Position numbers and translations under genes: made by a program. A stretch of 64,000 nt of DNA, taken from assembly GCF_020618775.1 (NCBI RefSeq), contig NZ_JAESVB010000002.1, forward strand, positions 496,001-560,000, in the 5' to 3' direction. Shown in pieces: positions 16,974 through 26,300 of the stretch (positions are counted from its first letter, which is position 1; every line of letters begins with the position of its first letter). The notes below the pieces were generated by a model. That model worked only from the letters and a program-made list of their open reading frames with translations. It was not told the DNA's origin and ran no database searches. This DNA comes from Acidisoma silvae. Lineage in GTDB: Bacteria; Pseudomonadota; Alphaproteobacteria; Acetobacterales; Acetobacteraceae.

Positions 16974-17534
16974 GACCGCAACGCCCGTTCCACCGAGGCG
17001 GCACTGCAGGCGCTGTACGGCCATTGGATCAAGCGCACGGCCCTGCTGCTGAAGGCACGCATGCCCTGGGCGGATCTAGATGAGCTTCTGCAACTGGGCG
17101 CCATCGGCATGCTGGAAGCTGTGCAGCGCTTCGATACGACGCGCTCCATCGATTTTCAGGCTTTTGCCGCGCGGCGCATTCGCGGCGCGATGATCGACGG
17201 GCTGCGCCGGGACGGTGCCCTGCAACGCGGCGCCGTGCATCTGGAAACCGAGGCGATCGACGCCGCCACCTATCGCAATGGGCAGACACCGGCAGACCCG
17301 TTTCTGCTGCTGACCCAATCCGAAGACAAGACGCACCTTGCGGACGCCCTGCGCCACCTGCCGCCGCTCGAATACCGGGTTCTGGCGCTGCATTATTTCG
17401 AGGAGACGAATAATCGCGAGATCGCCGCCATTCTCGGCATCAGCGAAGGCTATGCGTCACGCATCCGCAAGCGTGCTCTGGCATTTCTGGCAGCACGTCT
17501 CACCGCTCTGACACAGGGAGCACCCGCACAATGA
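16966..17534 (+). CDS. fliA: Flagellar sigma-28 factor FliA, apparent frameshift near the 5' end
   Basis: The main body (ATG 17061 to 17534, 157 residues) has sigma region 2 (WADLDELLQLGAIGMLEAVQ then RFDTTRSIDFQAFAARRIRG) and region 4 (LPPLEYRVLALHYFEETNNR then EIAAILGISEGYASRIRK). The coding match starts earlier: TEAALQALYGHWIKRTALLL is encoded in the same frame before 17061, but that frame has no ATG, GTG or TTG. A good start, ATG at 16966 overlapping the flhA stop, opens MAETATPV in the next frame. Joining the two needs one extra base between about 16984 and 16995, giving 189 residues. Without it region 2.1 is cut. Sigma-28 transcribes late flagellar genes and is opposed by FlgM (30.8 kb). 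Confidence 0.82.
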
Positions 17535-18340
17535 CCGTCCTGCTCGGCCTGCTGATTTCGGTCGGTCTCATCCTGGGCAGCGTCATCATGGATGGCGACA
17601 ACCCGGCCGAACTGATCGGCGTTTCCGCCGCCATGATCGTGATCGGCGGCACCTTCGGCGCGGTCGTCACGCAATTCGGCGTCAGCCGCGCGCTGGTGGC
17701 GGTCAAGGCCGTTCTGGCTCTGCTGAAACCGGCGAAGACCGATATCCAGGCCTTCATCGGCGCGATTGCCGATTGGTCCAATCTGGCCCGGTCGCAAGGG
17801 TCGCTGGCGCTGGAAACCGTGCTCGGCAAAACCCCCGACCCGCTGCAGCAGAAAGGGTTGCAGATGATCATCGACAATACCACGCAGGAGGATCTGCGCT
17901 CCATCTTCAAAATCCTGTCCGACAACGACTTCCGAAAAGACATGATGGCGTCGGAGTTTTTTGAGGCAGCCGGCGGCTATGCGCCCACCATCGGCGTGCT
18001 GGGCGCGGTGCTGGGGCTGATCCATGTCATGACGCGGCTGGATCACCCGGATCAATTGGGCAGCGGCATCGCAACCGCCTTCGTCGCGACCGTCTATGGC
18101 GTCGGCTTCGCCAATATGGTGTTCCTGCCGCTCGGCGCCCGTCTGGCTGCCTTTGCGGAAAGCCGCAGGCGGGAACGGCAGATCGTCATCCAGGGCTTCA
18201 TGCTGCTGGCCGAAGGCAAGTCCGGCACGCTGATCCGCCAGAATCTACAAAGCTTCGTGCCGGAACCCGCGCCCAAAGCCGGCCGCAAGGGCAGCGCCGA
18301 TGACAGCACGCTCGGCGCCGCGGCGGGGCAGGCAGCATGA
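17531..18340 (+). CDS. motA: Flagellar stator protein MotA
   Basis: A 269-residue inner-membrane protein of the MotA/PomA family. Spans are visible at about residues 3-20 and 31-48 (VSAAMIVIGGTFGAVVTQFG) and a closing pair including GGYAPTIGVLGAVLGLIHVM and GIATAFVATVYGVGFANMVF. The cytoplasmic loop between spans 2 and 3 should contact FliG. The length resembles the shorter MotA/PomA type rather than the enteric one. It overlaps fliA and motB by 4 nt each. Confidence 0.92.
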   Translation: MTVLLGLLISVGLILGSVIMDGDNPAELIGVSAAMIVIGGTFGAVVTQFGVSRALVAVKAVLALLKPAKTDIQAFIGAIADWSNLARSQGSLALETVLGKTPDPLQQKGLQMIIDNTTQEDLRSIFKILSDNDFRKDMMASEFFEAAGGYAPTIGVLGAVLGLIHVMTRLDHPDQLGSGIATAFVATVYGVGFANMVFLPLGARLAAFAESRRRERQIVIQGFMLLAEGKSGTLIRQNLQSFVPEPAPKAGRKGSADDSTLGAAAGQAA

Positions 18341-19285
18341 GCAGCGGCGGGCATGACGAAGAGGGCAGCAAAAAGGCCGCCAATCACGAACGCTGGGTGA
18401 TCAGCTACGCCGATTTCATGACGCTGTTGTTTGCGCTGTTCGTCGTGCTCTTCGCGGCATCCTCGCGCAATCGCGCCAGGATGGAGGAGGAGGTGCGAGG
18501 GCTGGTGGCGGCTTTCCACGGCGTCAGTCCGACGGCCAGCAAGCTGCTGGGCGCGACCCAGGGCGTGATGACCCATCAGCCGTCGCCCATACCCAAACCG
18601 ACCGAGACGCCGGCGCCGCGCAGCCCGCATCAGCCGCAGCCCGCGCGGGAAGCGGCCCCTGTCAAACTGCCTGTGCCACCTCAGCCGCGCCGGGCGCAGT
18701 TGTCGCCGCAGCCGGCGGAACCCGCGCCCTTGGCACGCCTGCTGCCCAATAGCCCGTCCCATGCGGTTTTGAGCGAAGCCGTCTCGCACCAATTGGCCGA
18801 GGAATCCCCTCGCCCTCGAACGCGTCAAAGTGGCGTTGGAGACGGTGCTGAGCCCACTGACCAGTGGCCATCAGGTGTCGATCCATGCCTCGCCGCTGAC
18901 GCTGACCATCAATCTGGATGCGGCCGTACTGTTCGATTCAGGCCAGGCGGACCTGCTGCCGACAGCCCGCACGCTGCTGGCCCATGTCGCCGCCAGCCTG
19001 AAGGCTCTGCCACCGCCCTTCACCATCGAATTGCAGGGCTATACCGACAATGTGCCTATCACCACGGCGCAGTTCCGCTCCAACTGGTCGCTGTCGGCCG
19101 AACGCGCCGTCAGCGTCGTGCAGCTTTTCGTCGATGGCGGATTGGACGGCAACCGGCTGACCGCGCAGGGCTTCGGCGAGTTCGAGCCGATTGCCGATAA
19201 TGCGACCGATAGCGGGCGCGCCAAAAACCGCCGCGTCGTCATCGTCATCCGCGCGCCGGATGTGCAGTCACCTCCAGGACCATAG
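18337..19285 (+). pseudogene. motB: Flagellar stator protein MotB, split by a +1 frameshift
   Basis: The first part (from ATG 18337) has the membrane anchor WVISYADFMTLLFALFVVLF, including the proton-binding Asp of SYADFMT, followed by a Pro-rich linker. The peptidoglycan-binding OmpA domain (INLDAAVLFDSGQADLLPTA, ELQGYTDNVPI, NWSLSAERAVSVVQLF) is in the next frame, ending at 19285. The frames meet at a CCCC run (18806-18809): with one C fewer, the sequence reads AEESLALERVKVALETVL without a break, giving 315 residues. As given, the anchor frame runs on as unrelated sequence to 19200, so the stator would lack its wall anchor. It could be a true mutation, a phase-variable run or a sequencing error. 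Confidence 0.85.
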
Positions 19286-19302
19286 GCGGGAGAAATATCA
19301 TC

Positions 19303-19575
19303 ATGAGCAAAGCCATCACTGCTGGGGGCAAAAGTGTCGCAGGCACAGGTTTCCGGCGCAACCTGGTTGTGCTGGCGCTCGCCATTCTCTGGGCCGCCGC
19401 GCATCAGCCGGACCGGTTGGATATGCCAGACCTTTTGATATGGGTTCTGACCATTCTGACGGTCGCTTTGCTGATCCGGGCCGGTTTGGCGATCGTCGAA
19501 CCGGCGTTCACGCTCGCCGTCACGCTAGCCTGGCGGCATCCGTCCACGCCCACGCCGCCCAAGGACAGCGCATGA
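19303..19575 (+). CDS. Small two-span membrane protein of unknown function
   Basis: A 90-residue protein not recognised as any flagellar family. It has a basic start, a first hydrophobic segment (NLVVLALAILWAAA, about residues 21-34) and a second (LLIWVLTILTVALLIRAGLA, about 44-63), then a Pro/Thr-rich tail. GGGAG lies upstream of the ATG. Its stop overlaps the fliH start as ATGA, so it is translated with the flagellar genes between motB and fliH. A role in the stator or export apparatus is conceivable, but the only evidence is position. Confidence 0.6.
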   Translation: MSKAITAGGKSVAGTGFRRNLVVLALAILWAAAHQPDRLDMPDLLIWVLTILTVALLIRAGLAIVEPAFTLAVTLAWRHPSTPTPPKDSA

Positions 19576-20228
19576 GTTTCATCATCCGGTCAGCGGTGCC
19601 ACCACCCGACCCTGTGGCCGCATCGCCGGAGGATTGTGCGGCGGAGGAGGAATACCGCATCGCGGAGCGTGTGGCGGAGGGTATCGCGCGGCTGCGCGCC
19701 ACCGCTGAGGCCGAAGGCCGCGTTCAGGGCGCGGCGGAGGCGCGTGCGGCCATCGCGCCGATCCTGGCGCGACAGGAGCAGGACAGGGAATCAGCACTCA
19801 CCGCCCTGCGGCAGGTGACGGATCAATTGACGGCGCCGCTCGCCCGCCTGGAAGACGACTTGGCGAAACTGGTGACCGAACTCGCTTTGTCCCTGACCCA
19901 GCATATTCTGGGCGTCGCCGTCCGCATGAATATCGACAGTATCACAGCGCTGGTCACAACGCTTCTGGCCGAAGCGGTGGCGGAGCGTCGCGCCGGCCAG
20001 ACCGTCATACTGCATCTGCACCCCGAGGATCACAGGGCGCTGGCGGCCCAATTCTCAGCGCCGGGCCTTGAAATTCTGGTGCAGGACACGATTCTGCGCG
20101 GTGGTGCCCTGGTCGAATTGCGCGGCACAGACGGCGACCCGATCGACCGGCTGGAATGGGACGCGCGGCTTGATACGCGGCTGGCCGCGCTGCGCGCGGC
20201 CATGATGCCTGCGGACCAGACGGCATGA
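19572..20228 (+). CDS. fliH: Flagellar export ATPase regulator FliH
   Basis: A 218-residue protein from ATG 19572. The N-terminal half is Glu/Ala/Arg-rich and predicted as a long helix (IAERVAEGIARLRATAEAEG onward), like the FliH stalk with its small-residue repeats. The C-terminal half (LALSLTQHILGVAVRMNIDS, then ILHLHPEDHRALAAQF and LVELRGTDGDPIDRLEWDAR) resembles the FliH/YscL domain that binds FliI. It sits directly before fliI and overlaps it by 4 nt. The frame is open upstream over the preceding gene, which is not used. Confidence 0.82.
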   Translation: MSFIIRSAVPPPDPVAASPEDCAAEEEYRIAERVAEGIARLRATAEAEGRVQGAAEARAAIAPILARQEQDRESALTALRQVTDQLTAPLARLEDDLAKLVTELALSLTQHILGVAVRMNIDSITALVTTLLAEAVAERRAGQTVILHLHPEDHRALAAQFSAPGLEILVQDTILRGGALVELRGTDGDPIDRLEWDARLDTRLAALRAAMMPADQTA

Positions 20229-21568
20229 TCACCATCGCCGCCATCCGACGGTCTGTTGAAGACGCAAGCCGGGAGGCACTTAGCCGCGATCCAGTCCGCC
20301 GCATCGGCCGCGTTCTCCGCTCACAAGGCGATATCCTCCATGCCAGCGGCATCAAGGCGCCCATCGGATCGCGCTGCCTGATCGACCTGGGAAAGGGCGA
20401 GCAAAGGGAGGCCGAAGTCATCGGCTTCGATGCCGGGTCGCTGCTGCTCATGCCGGAACAGGGGCCGCGTGGCATTCCGCGCGGCGCGCGGGTTTTTGTC
20501 GTCAGCCACGCGCCCTCGCCCCTTGTCGGCGATGCCTTGCTGGGGCGCGTCATCGACGCGCGCGGCCGCCCACTGGACGGGAGGCCGCCGCCCGACGTCC
20601 GCCACCCCTGGCCGCTGCTGGGCCAATCCGTCAACCCCATGACGCGTCTGCGCATCGACACGGCTTTCGATACCGGCATCCGCGCCGTCAATGCGCTGGC
20701 CACACTCGGGCGGGGAATGCGGATGGGGCTTTTCGCCGGCAGCGGCGTCGGCAAGACCACGCTGCTGGGGATGCTGGCACAATATGCCAGCGCCGATGTC
20801 GTTGTCCTTGGGCTGATCGGCGAACGCGGCCGGGAAATACGGGAATTCGTCGAGGATCATCTGGGGCCGGCCCGCGCCCGCAGCGTGGTGGTGGCCGCCG
20901 CCGCCGATGACACCGCACTCGGCCGGCTGCACGGCGCCTATCGCGCCGCCGCCATTGCCGAATATTGGCGTGCCCAGGGCAAGCATGTGCTGCTGATGGT
21001 CGATTCCCTCACTCGCCTCGCCATGGCCTTGCGGGAAATCGGGCTGTCGGTGGGAGAGCCGCCGGCAACCAAGGGCTATCCGCCCTCGGTCTTCGCCGCC
21101 ATCGCCGCTTTCGTCGAGCGCGCCGGCAATGGCAGCACAGGCCAGGGGTCCATCACCGCGCTTTACACCGTGCTGGTGGAAGGCGACGACCATGTGGGAG
21201 ACCCGGTGGCCGATGCCGCGCGCTCGGTGCTGGACGGGCATATTCTGCTGTCGCGCAGCCTGTCGGACGCCGCGCTTTATCCGTCGATCGACATTTGCGC
21301 CTCCCTGTCCCGGCCTATGCCTGGGCTGGTCGATGCTGTGCATCTGCGACTAGCGGCGCGGTTCCGGACGCTCTGGGCGCGGCGGCAAGACAAGCAGGAT
21401 ATTATCGACCTCGGCGCCTATGCGCCCGGCCGAGACCTCGTTCTGGACGAGGCCCTGCGCCGGGAGGCGGCGATGACCGCGCTCATCCGGCAGGACGCGG
21501 GTGAAAGCGCTGGTCTGGCAGAGAGTCGCGCCCTCCTGGAAGCTGTTTTCGCGGAGGGCGCGGCATGA
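20225..21568 (+). CDS. fliI: Flagellar export ATPase FliI
   Basis: A 447-residue F1-beta-type ATPase. The Walker A motif is in GLFAGSGVGKTTLLGMLAQY (about residues 169-188), Walker B in VLLMVDSLTRLAMA, and GEPPATKGYPPSVFAAIAAF is the typical FliI/ATPase segment. The N-terminal beta-barrel (IGSRCLIDLG...) is also present. It energises release of export substrates and chaperones at the FlhA gate, with FliH and FliJ on either side in the operon. Confidence 0.96.
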   Translation: MITIAAIRRSVEDASREALSRDPVRRIGRVLRSQGDILHASGIKAPIGSRCLIDLGKGEQREAEVIGFDAGSLLLMPEQGPRGIPRGARVFVVSHAPSPLVGDALLGRVIDARGRPLDGRPPPDVRHPWPLLGQSVNPMTRLRIDTAFDTGIRAVNALATLGRGMRMGLFAGSGVGKTTLLGMLAQYASADVVVLGLIGERGREIREFVEDHLGPARARSVVVAAAADDTALGRLHGAYRAAAIAEYWRAQGKHVLLMVDSLTRLAMALREIGLSVGEPPATKGYPPSVFAAIAAFVERAGNGSTGQGSITALYTVLVEGDDHVGDPVADAARSVLDGHILLSRSLSDAALYPSIDICASLSRPMPGLVDAVHLRLAARFRTLWARRQDKQDIIDLGAYAPGRDLVLDEALRREAAMTALIRQDAGESAGLAESRALLEAVFAEGAA

Positions 21569-21987
21569 AGGCGCCGACGATCACGATCCTGCAACGTCTG
21601 GCCGACATTCAGTCCCTGGCGATTGCTGAGGAGATCGCGCGGCAGAACCGGATCATCGGTCAAGCGTCACAGCAACGCCAGTTGCTGGCAGCCTATCGCG
21701 AAACCCTGTCGCGCGGCTGGCGCAGCGGGCAGCCGGTGGAAGCCGGAACGGCACGGCGGGCGGTCGATTTCATCGTCGCCAGCGTCGCCGCCGACCGCCA
21801 GATCGACGAGATGGAGCAGCAGGCCCAGCAGGCGATGGCGGCGGCCCGCATGGCGGCGCTGGCTTTGCAGCAGCGCCAGGACAGGCTGGATGACGCGCGC
21901 CAGCGCGACATCCGGGCGGCAGATCGGGCCGCGGACATCCGGCGCGAACGCGCGCAGCCGCTGGTCCACAACAGGCGGCCGGCGTGA
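21565..21987 (+). CDS. fliJ: FliJ-like export chaperone
   Basis: A 140-residue, highly charged, almost fully helical protein with heptad-like spacing of Leu, Ala, Gln and Arg (LQRLADIQSLAIAEEIARQN; ALALQQRQDRLDDARQRDIR). FliJ is a coiled-coil stalk that sits in the FliI hexamer. Primary sequence of FliJ is poorly conserved, so the call depends on the coiled-coil nature, length and position overlapping the end of fliI. Confidence 0.68.
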   Translation: MKAPTITILQRLADIQSLAIAEEIARQNRIIGQASQQRQLLAAYRETLSRGWRSGQPVEAGTARRAVDFIVASVAADRQIDEMEQQAQQAMAAARMAALALQQRQDRLDDARQRDIRAADRAADIRRERAQPLVHNRRPA

Positions 21988-22050
21988 GGCCCGTCATGGT
22001 TCAGGAAAAATTCAGCACCGTCGGACGAAAAGAGACAGCAAACGAGAGAT

Positions 22051-22074
22051 GCCGCGCGATGCAGGCCGCGCGGC
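22051..22074 (+). promoter_or_regulatory. Hairpin just before the flgL ribosome binding site
   Basis: GCCGCGCG (22051-22058) and CGCGCGGC (22067-22074) form an 8-bp GC-only stem with an 8-nt loop. AGGAGG of flgL starts 3 nt later (22077-22082). No T run follows, so it is not a normal terminator. It may stabilise or tune the flgL message in the fliJ-flgL gap (103 nt). Confidence 0.35.
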
Positions 22075-22090
22075 GCAGGAGGCCAGTCCC

Positions 22091-23296
22091 ATGAGCGCGT
22101 CGCTTTACACCCATTTCCTGGCCAATATCACGCAGCAGGAAGCGACGGTGAACACGCTGGAGCAGCAGATCGCCAGCGGCTATGCCGTGCAGAGTGCCGC
22201 ACAAAACCCCGGGGCTTTCGCGACGGCGACGATCACCAATAACCAGATAACCGCGCTGACGACGCAAAACGCGACCCAAGCCAATATCCAGACCAAGCTC
22301 GGCACCGTCAGCGACAGCTACACCGCCGTCTCGACCCTCTACGATACGGTGCAGTCGGTCATCGAACAGGCCTTAAGCGGCAGCAGCAATGCGCAGGACA
22401 TGCAGGCCTTGTCGCAGCAGGTCTCTGCCGCCGGACAGCAATTGCTGGGCCTCGCCAATGGTACAGCGCCGGACGGCACCTATCTGTTCGGCGGGTCACG
22501 CAATATGCTGGTGCCGTTTCAGACCAATGCCGATGGCACAACGGTCTATCTCGGGGACGGCGGCCAGGGGCAGGCGGCGATTTCGCCGGATACCACGGCC
22601 AGCACGCTGGCCAGCGGCACGGTCTTTACCAATGCGCTGGCCGGCAACGGCTACAGCGTCATTTCCGCCGACGCGAACAATTCCGGCAGCGGCACGCTGC
22701 TGGCCACCGGCATCGTGCAGTCGGCCGCTGCCGCCAGCTTCCAATCCGGCACCACGCCCATCACGCTCAGCTTCGCCGAGGGCGATAGCGGCCTGACCTA
22801 CACGGCAAGCCAGGGTGACACGGTGCTCGCGACCGGCAGCGCCACATCGGGCACCACATTGCAACTGGCCGGGCAGAGTTTCCAGATCAACGGCACGCCG
22901 GATGCGGGCGACAGTTTCACCATCGCGCCCAGCCGTCCGCAGACGGCCTTTGCCCTGCTGCAAAGCATTGCAAGCGCTTTGAGCGCGACCGGCAGTTCCT
23001 CGGCCGACCGCGCGCAGACGACGCAGGCGCTGAACGGCGCGCTGTCGACCCTCGCGCAATATCAGCAGACTCTGCTGACAGCCCAGGCGCAAAATGGCGT
23101 GACCTTGCAAGCCATCGCCAGTGCCGGCACCAGCAACAGCAATCAATCGACGCAATTGCAGCTGACGGTGCAGAATGCCGTCGGTGTCGATATGCCCAGC
23201 GCGCTGACCCAGCTGAACGAGACCATCACCGCCGTCGCCGCCGCCGGAAAATCCTTCGCCGCCGTGCAGAACCTCAGCCTGTTTCAGTATCTGTGA
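22091..23296 (+). CDS. flgL: Hook-filament junction protein FlgL
   Basis: A 401-residue flagellin-family protein starting at ATG 22091 with AGGAGG 8 nt upstream. The N-terminus (YTHFLANITQQEATVNTLEQ then QIASGYAVQSAAQNPGAFAT) is the flagellin D0/D1 signature with IASG in place of LSSG. DGTYLFGGSRNMLVPFQTN is the FlgL-type G-T-Y-L-F-x-G segment. The C-terminus ends SALTQLNETITAVAAAGKSF. It joins hook and filament with FlgK. The open frame extends upstream over fliJ but is not used. Confidence 0.92.
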   Translation: MSASLYTHFLANITQQEATVNTLEQQIASGYAVQSAAQNPGAFATATITNNQITALTTQNATQANIQTKLGTVSDSYTAVSTLYDTVQSVIEQALSGSSNAQDMQALSQQVSAAGQQLLGLANGTAPDGTYLFGGSRNMLVPFQTNADGTTVYLGDGGQGQAAISPDTTASTLASGTVFTNALAGNGYSVISADANNSGSGTLLATGIVQSAAAASFQSGTTPITLSFAEGDSGLTYTASQGDTVLATGSATSGTTLQLAGQSFQINGTPDAGDSFTIAPSRPQTAFALLQSIASALSATGSSSADRAQTTQALNGALSTLAQYQQTLLTAQAQNGVTLQAIASAGTSNSNQSTQLQLTVQNAVGVDMPSALTQLNETITAVAAAGKSFAAVQNLSLFQYL

Positions 23297-23306
23297 GGCC
23301 GGGCGC

Positions 23307-26300
23307 ATGTCGGACGCCATTTTCATTGCCGGCTATTATCGCAGCGGCACGTCGGCGCTTTCCGGCATGCTGCAGAAATTGGGCGTCACCATCCATAACG
23401 ACGCCGACCCGAATGAGCATAACCCACGCGGCTTCTATGAAATTCCCGAGCTGATCGAGTTCGACGTCGATCTGTTCAATCGCCTCGGCATGCAATGGGC
23501 CGATCTGCGCAGCCTGCCACCCGACTGGCATGAACGGGCCGATATGCCCGGGTTTCTGTCCCGGCTGGGCGAAATCATCCGCCGGCGCTTCGCGCAGGAA
23601 CCGCTCTGGGCAATCAAGCATCCGCATCTCTGCCGGCTTTTGCCGCTGTATGAGCGGGCGGCGCGGGAAGCGGGCCACCGTCCGCATGCGCTTCATATCA
23701 GCCGCGACCCCTGGACCGTCGCCGCCAGTCAGCACAAAAAGAACGGCCTGTCGCGCTCTCACGCTTTGCTGCTGTGGGCAAGTTACAGCATCGCAGCGGA
23801 ACGGCAGACGCGCGGCCTGAAACGCAGTTGGCTGACTTATGCACAGCTGCTGAAAGCCCCTCTCGATCAGGTCAGGAAGATCGAGGACGATCTGGGGCTG
23901 GCTTTGATCGATCGGCGCCCGCAAGGTCGTCGCGAGGCGATCGCGACCCTCACGCTGCAGCTTGATCGCAGCAAGCCGGTGGATCAGGACCGGATGCTGA
24001 CGCCGCTGCATCGGCTTGTGGATGGCATGTGGCAGGCCTTGCAGGACGAGGATGCGACAGACACGACCTGGGACGGTTTCGCGCAATCCTGCGCCGAAAT
24101 GGTCGATTTCGTCGTCGAACTGGCCGAGAGCAAAGGGCCGGTTCTGCCCTGGGTCAGCCATCAGCCCGCGCCCTTGGCCAAGACGGCCGAGGGTTCGGCG
24201 GCGGGGCTGCGCCCGGCCGAGCGGCTGGACGCGGGCGCCCGCGCCAGGCTGGCAGCGCTGGCCGCCGAAAGCGGCGCGCTGCCGCGTCTTTGCGTCATCA
24301 TCGTGGCGCCTACGGCGCGTGCGCATGCCATCGCCGAAAGCCTGCAATCGCTGCGTCAGCAATGGCACGCGCCCACGGCGATTAGGCTGCTCACCAGCGA
24401 GGATAGCGACCTGCCCGATCTCGTCACGACGCGGGTGGCCGCCGAGGCCGGTGCGATCACCGCCGCGCTCTGTGCCATGGCGAATGCTCTGGCAGAGAGC
24501 GCCGACTATGTCGCCGTTCTCAATGCTGGCGACATCATCTCGCCCGATGCCTGTCTGCGCTTCGCCCTGGAGGCGCAGCGCACGGCGGCCGATATGCTCT
24601 ATTGCGACGAAATCGTGCCGCGCGATACCGGCCCCTGGATCAGGCACAAGCCGGCCTGGGAACCCACGCGCCTGCGCCAGTCGCCCTTCATCGGCGACTG
24701 GGTCTGGTATGGCACAGAGGCCCTGGCGCGTATCGGCGGTTTCGATCCAGCCTTTGCCGGGGCTGAGGAATTCGACCTCCATTTGCGACTGAGCGAGGCC
24801 GGCGCCACGGTTGTGCGTCTGCCGGAGGCGCTGTTCACCCGCAGTGCGCTCAGCCGGCGCGACAATATCCCCTCCACGCTTTTCATGGCGCGGGCCGAAG
24901 GCGCCATCGCCGCCAGCCTGGCGCGCTCGGGACTGGACGGGGCGGTGGTGGCGCGGCCTTTTCCGGGCCTGTATCGCCATCACCGCAAGGTCGCCGATCC
25001 CGGCACATCCACCATCCTGCTCTGCGATCAGGCCGAGGTCGCCGCCATCGACCATTGGCTGCGCGCCATGTTGATGACCACGGTGCTGACCGGGCCGATC
25101 ATCCTGGCGGGCGCCGACCTGCCATTCGCGACCGCGACCTTTTTTCAGCAGATCGCCGATAAGGCCGAAGCCCTGGAACACAAGGTTCTGGCCGTGGCGC
25201 CCGCCCCTGGGCTGACCACCGGCGATGCGCTGCGTCACGCCCTGGCTTTAGTACTGACGGCGCATGTCGCCATCATCGACGCCCGCGCTCAGGCCCAGGC
25301 GCCCGAATGGCGGGAAGGCTTGCGCAGCCGGCTGGCCGATCCGCGCGTCGGGCTTGTCGGCGCCCGCACGCTGGCCCCCCTGCTGGCGGACCGCACGCGC
25401 TTTACCGTGCAAGGGCCGATCATCATCGGCGCCGATAGCCGCATGGGGGCGGGCCACCTGTCGGATGACCCAGGCCCGGGCGGCTGGCTGGCCGTGGACC
25501 AGGAGGCGAGCGCCCTGGCCCCGCCGGCTTTGCTGGCCAGACGGCACGTGCTGGCCGGTTGCGACATCCCCAGCCTTTCTGGCGACGCGCTGTGGATCGA
25601 TCTCGGCGCGCAGATCCGGGCCGCCGGCCATGCGCTGGTCTGGACGCCCGATGTCTCCTTCATCATCGCCGGGCAGACCATCCGCGCCGATTACGAGGGC
25701 CAGTTCCGCCTGGGCAGCCCGGTCGCCCGCAGCTTGCCCTGGGAGGATCCCTTCCATCATCCGGCTTTGTCGCTGCATGGCGATCTGCTGGCACCGGAAC
25801 AGCGGCCGGGCCTTGTCCGCGCAACGCCAGCCGACAGAAGCAGCCTGCTGCTCAGCGGCCCTCCGGTAGCCGGCCAACCGGTCTTCAACGCCGCCCGCGC
25901 CTTGCGGGGTGCCGGTCTCATCGCAGCCTCCTGGACAGCGGATATCGTCATGCCCGGCGAACTCGGCCGCCGCGCGCCCAGTCTGTGGCTGCGCATCAAT
26001 CCGGAGGATGGCGCTATTCCGCATGCGCCGGCTTTTGACGCCATCTTCACCCGCGCGCCGCACCCTGACAGCAAGCCGGTGCTGACGGCGGCCGACAGGC
26101 TTTACGCGACCTCGTCCGGCTTGCAGGCACAGCTGCGCAAACTGCTGCCGCCCAGCCGGCCCGTGACGCTATGGCAACCAGCTCTGTCTCGCCCGATCTG
26201 GCAGGACCTGGCCATCGGCAGCGGCATCAACAGCCGCCCGCGCATTCTGTGGATCGACGAAGGCATCGGGCCGCCCTGGCTCATCGACCTTATCAACGAG

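Noticed and set aside
19193-19200. GCCGATAA word resembling a sigma-28 -10 box
   Set aside because: It is within the MotB OmpA domain and has no TAAA-like word 15 nt upstream.
18337-19200. 287-residue uninterrupted frame taken as a normal MotB
   Set aside because: From about residue 157 the sequence is unrelated to MotB, while the OmpA domain is in the next frame, so it is a frameshifted gene.
23274-25238. 654-codon open frame opposite the sulfotransferase-glycosyltransferase gene
   Set aside because: The plus-strand frame has clear domain motifs; the opposite frame does not.
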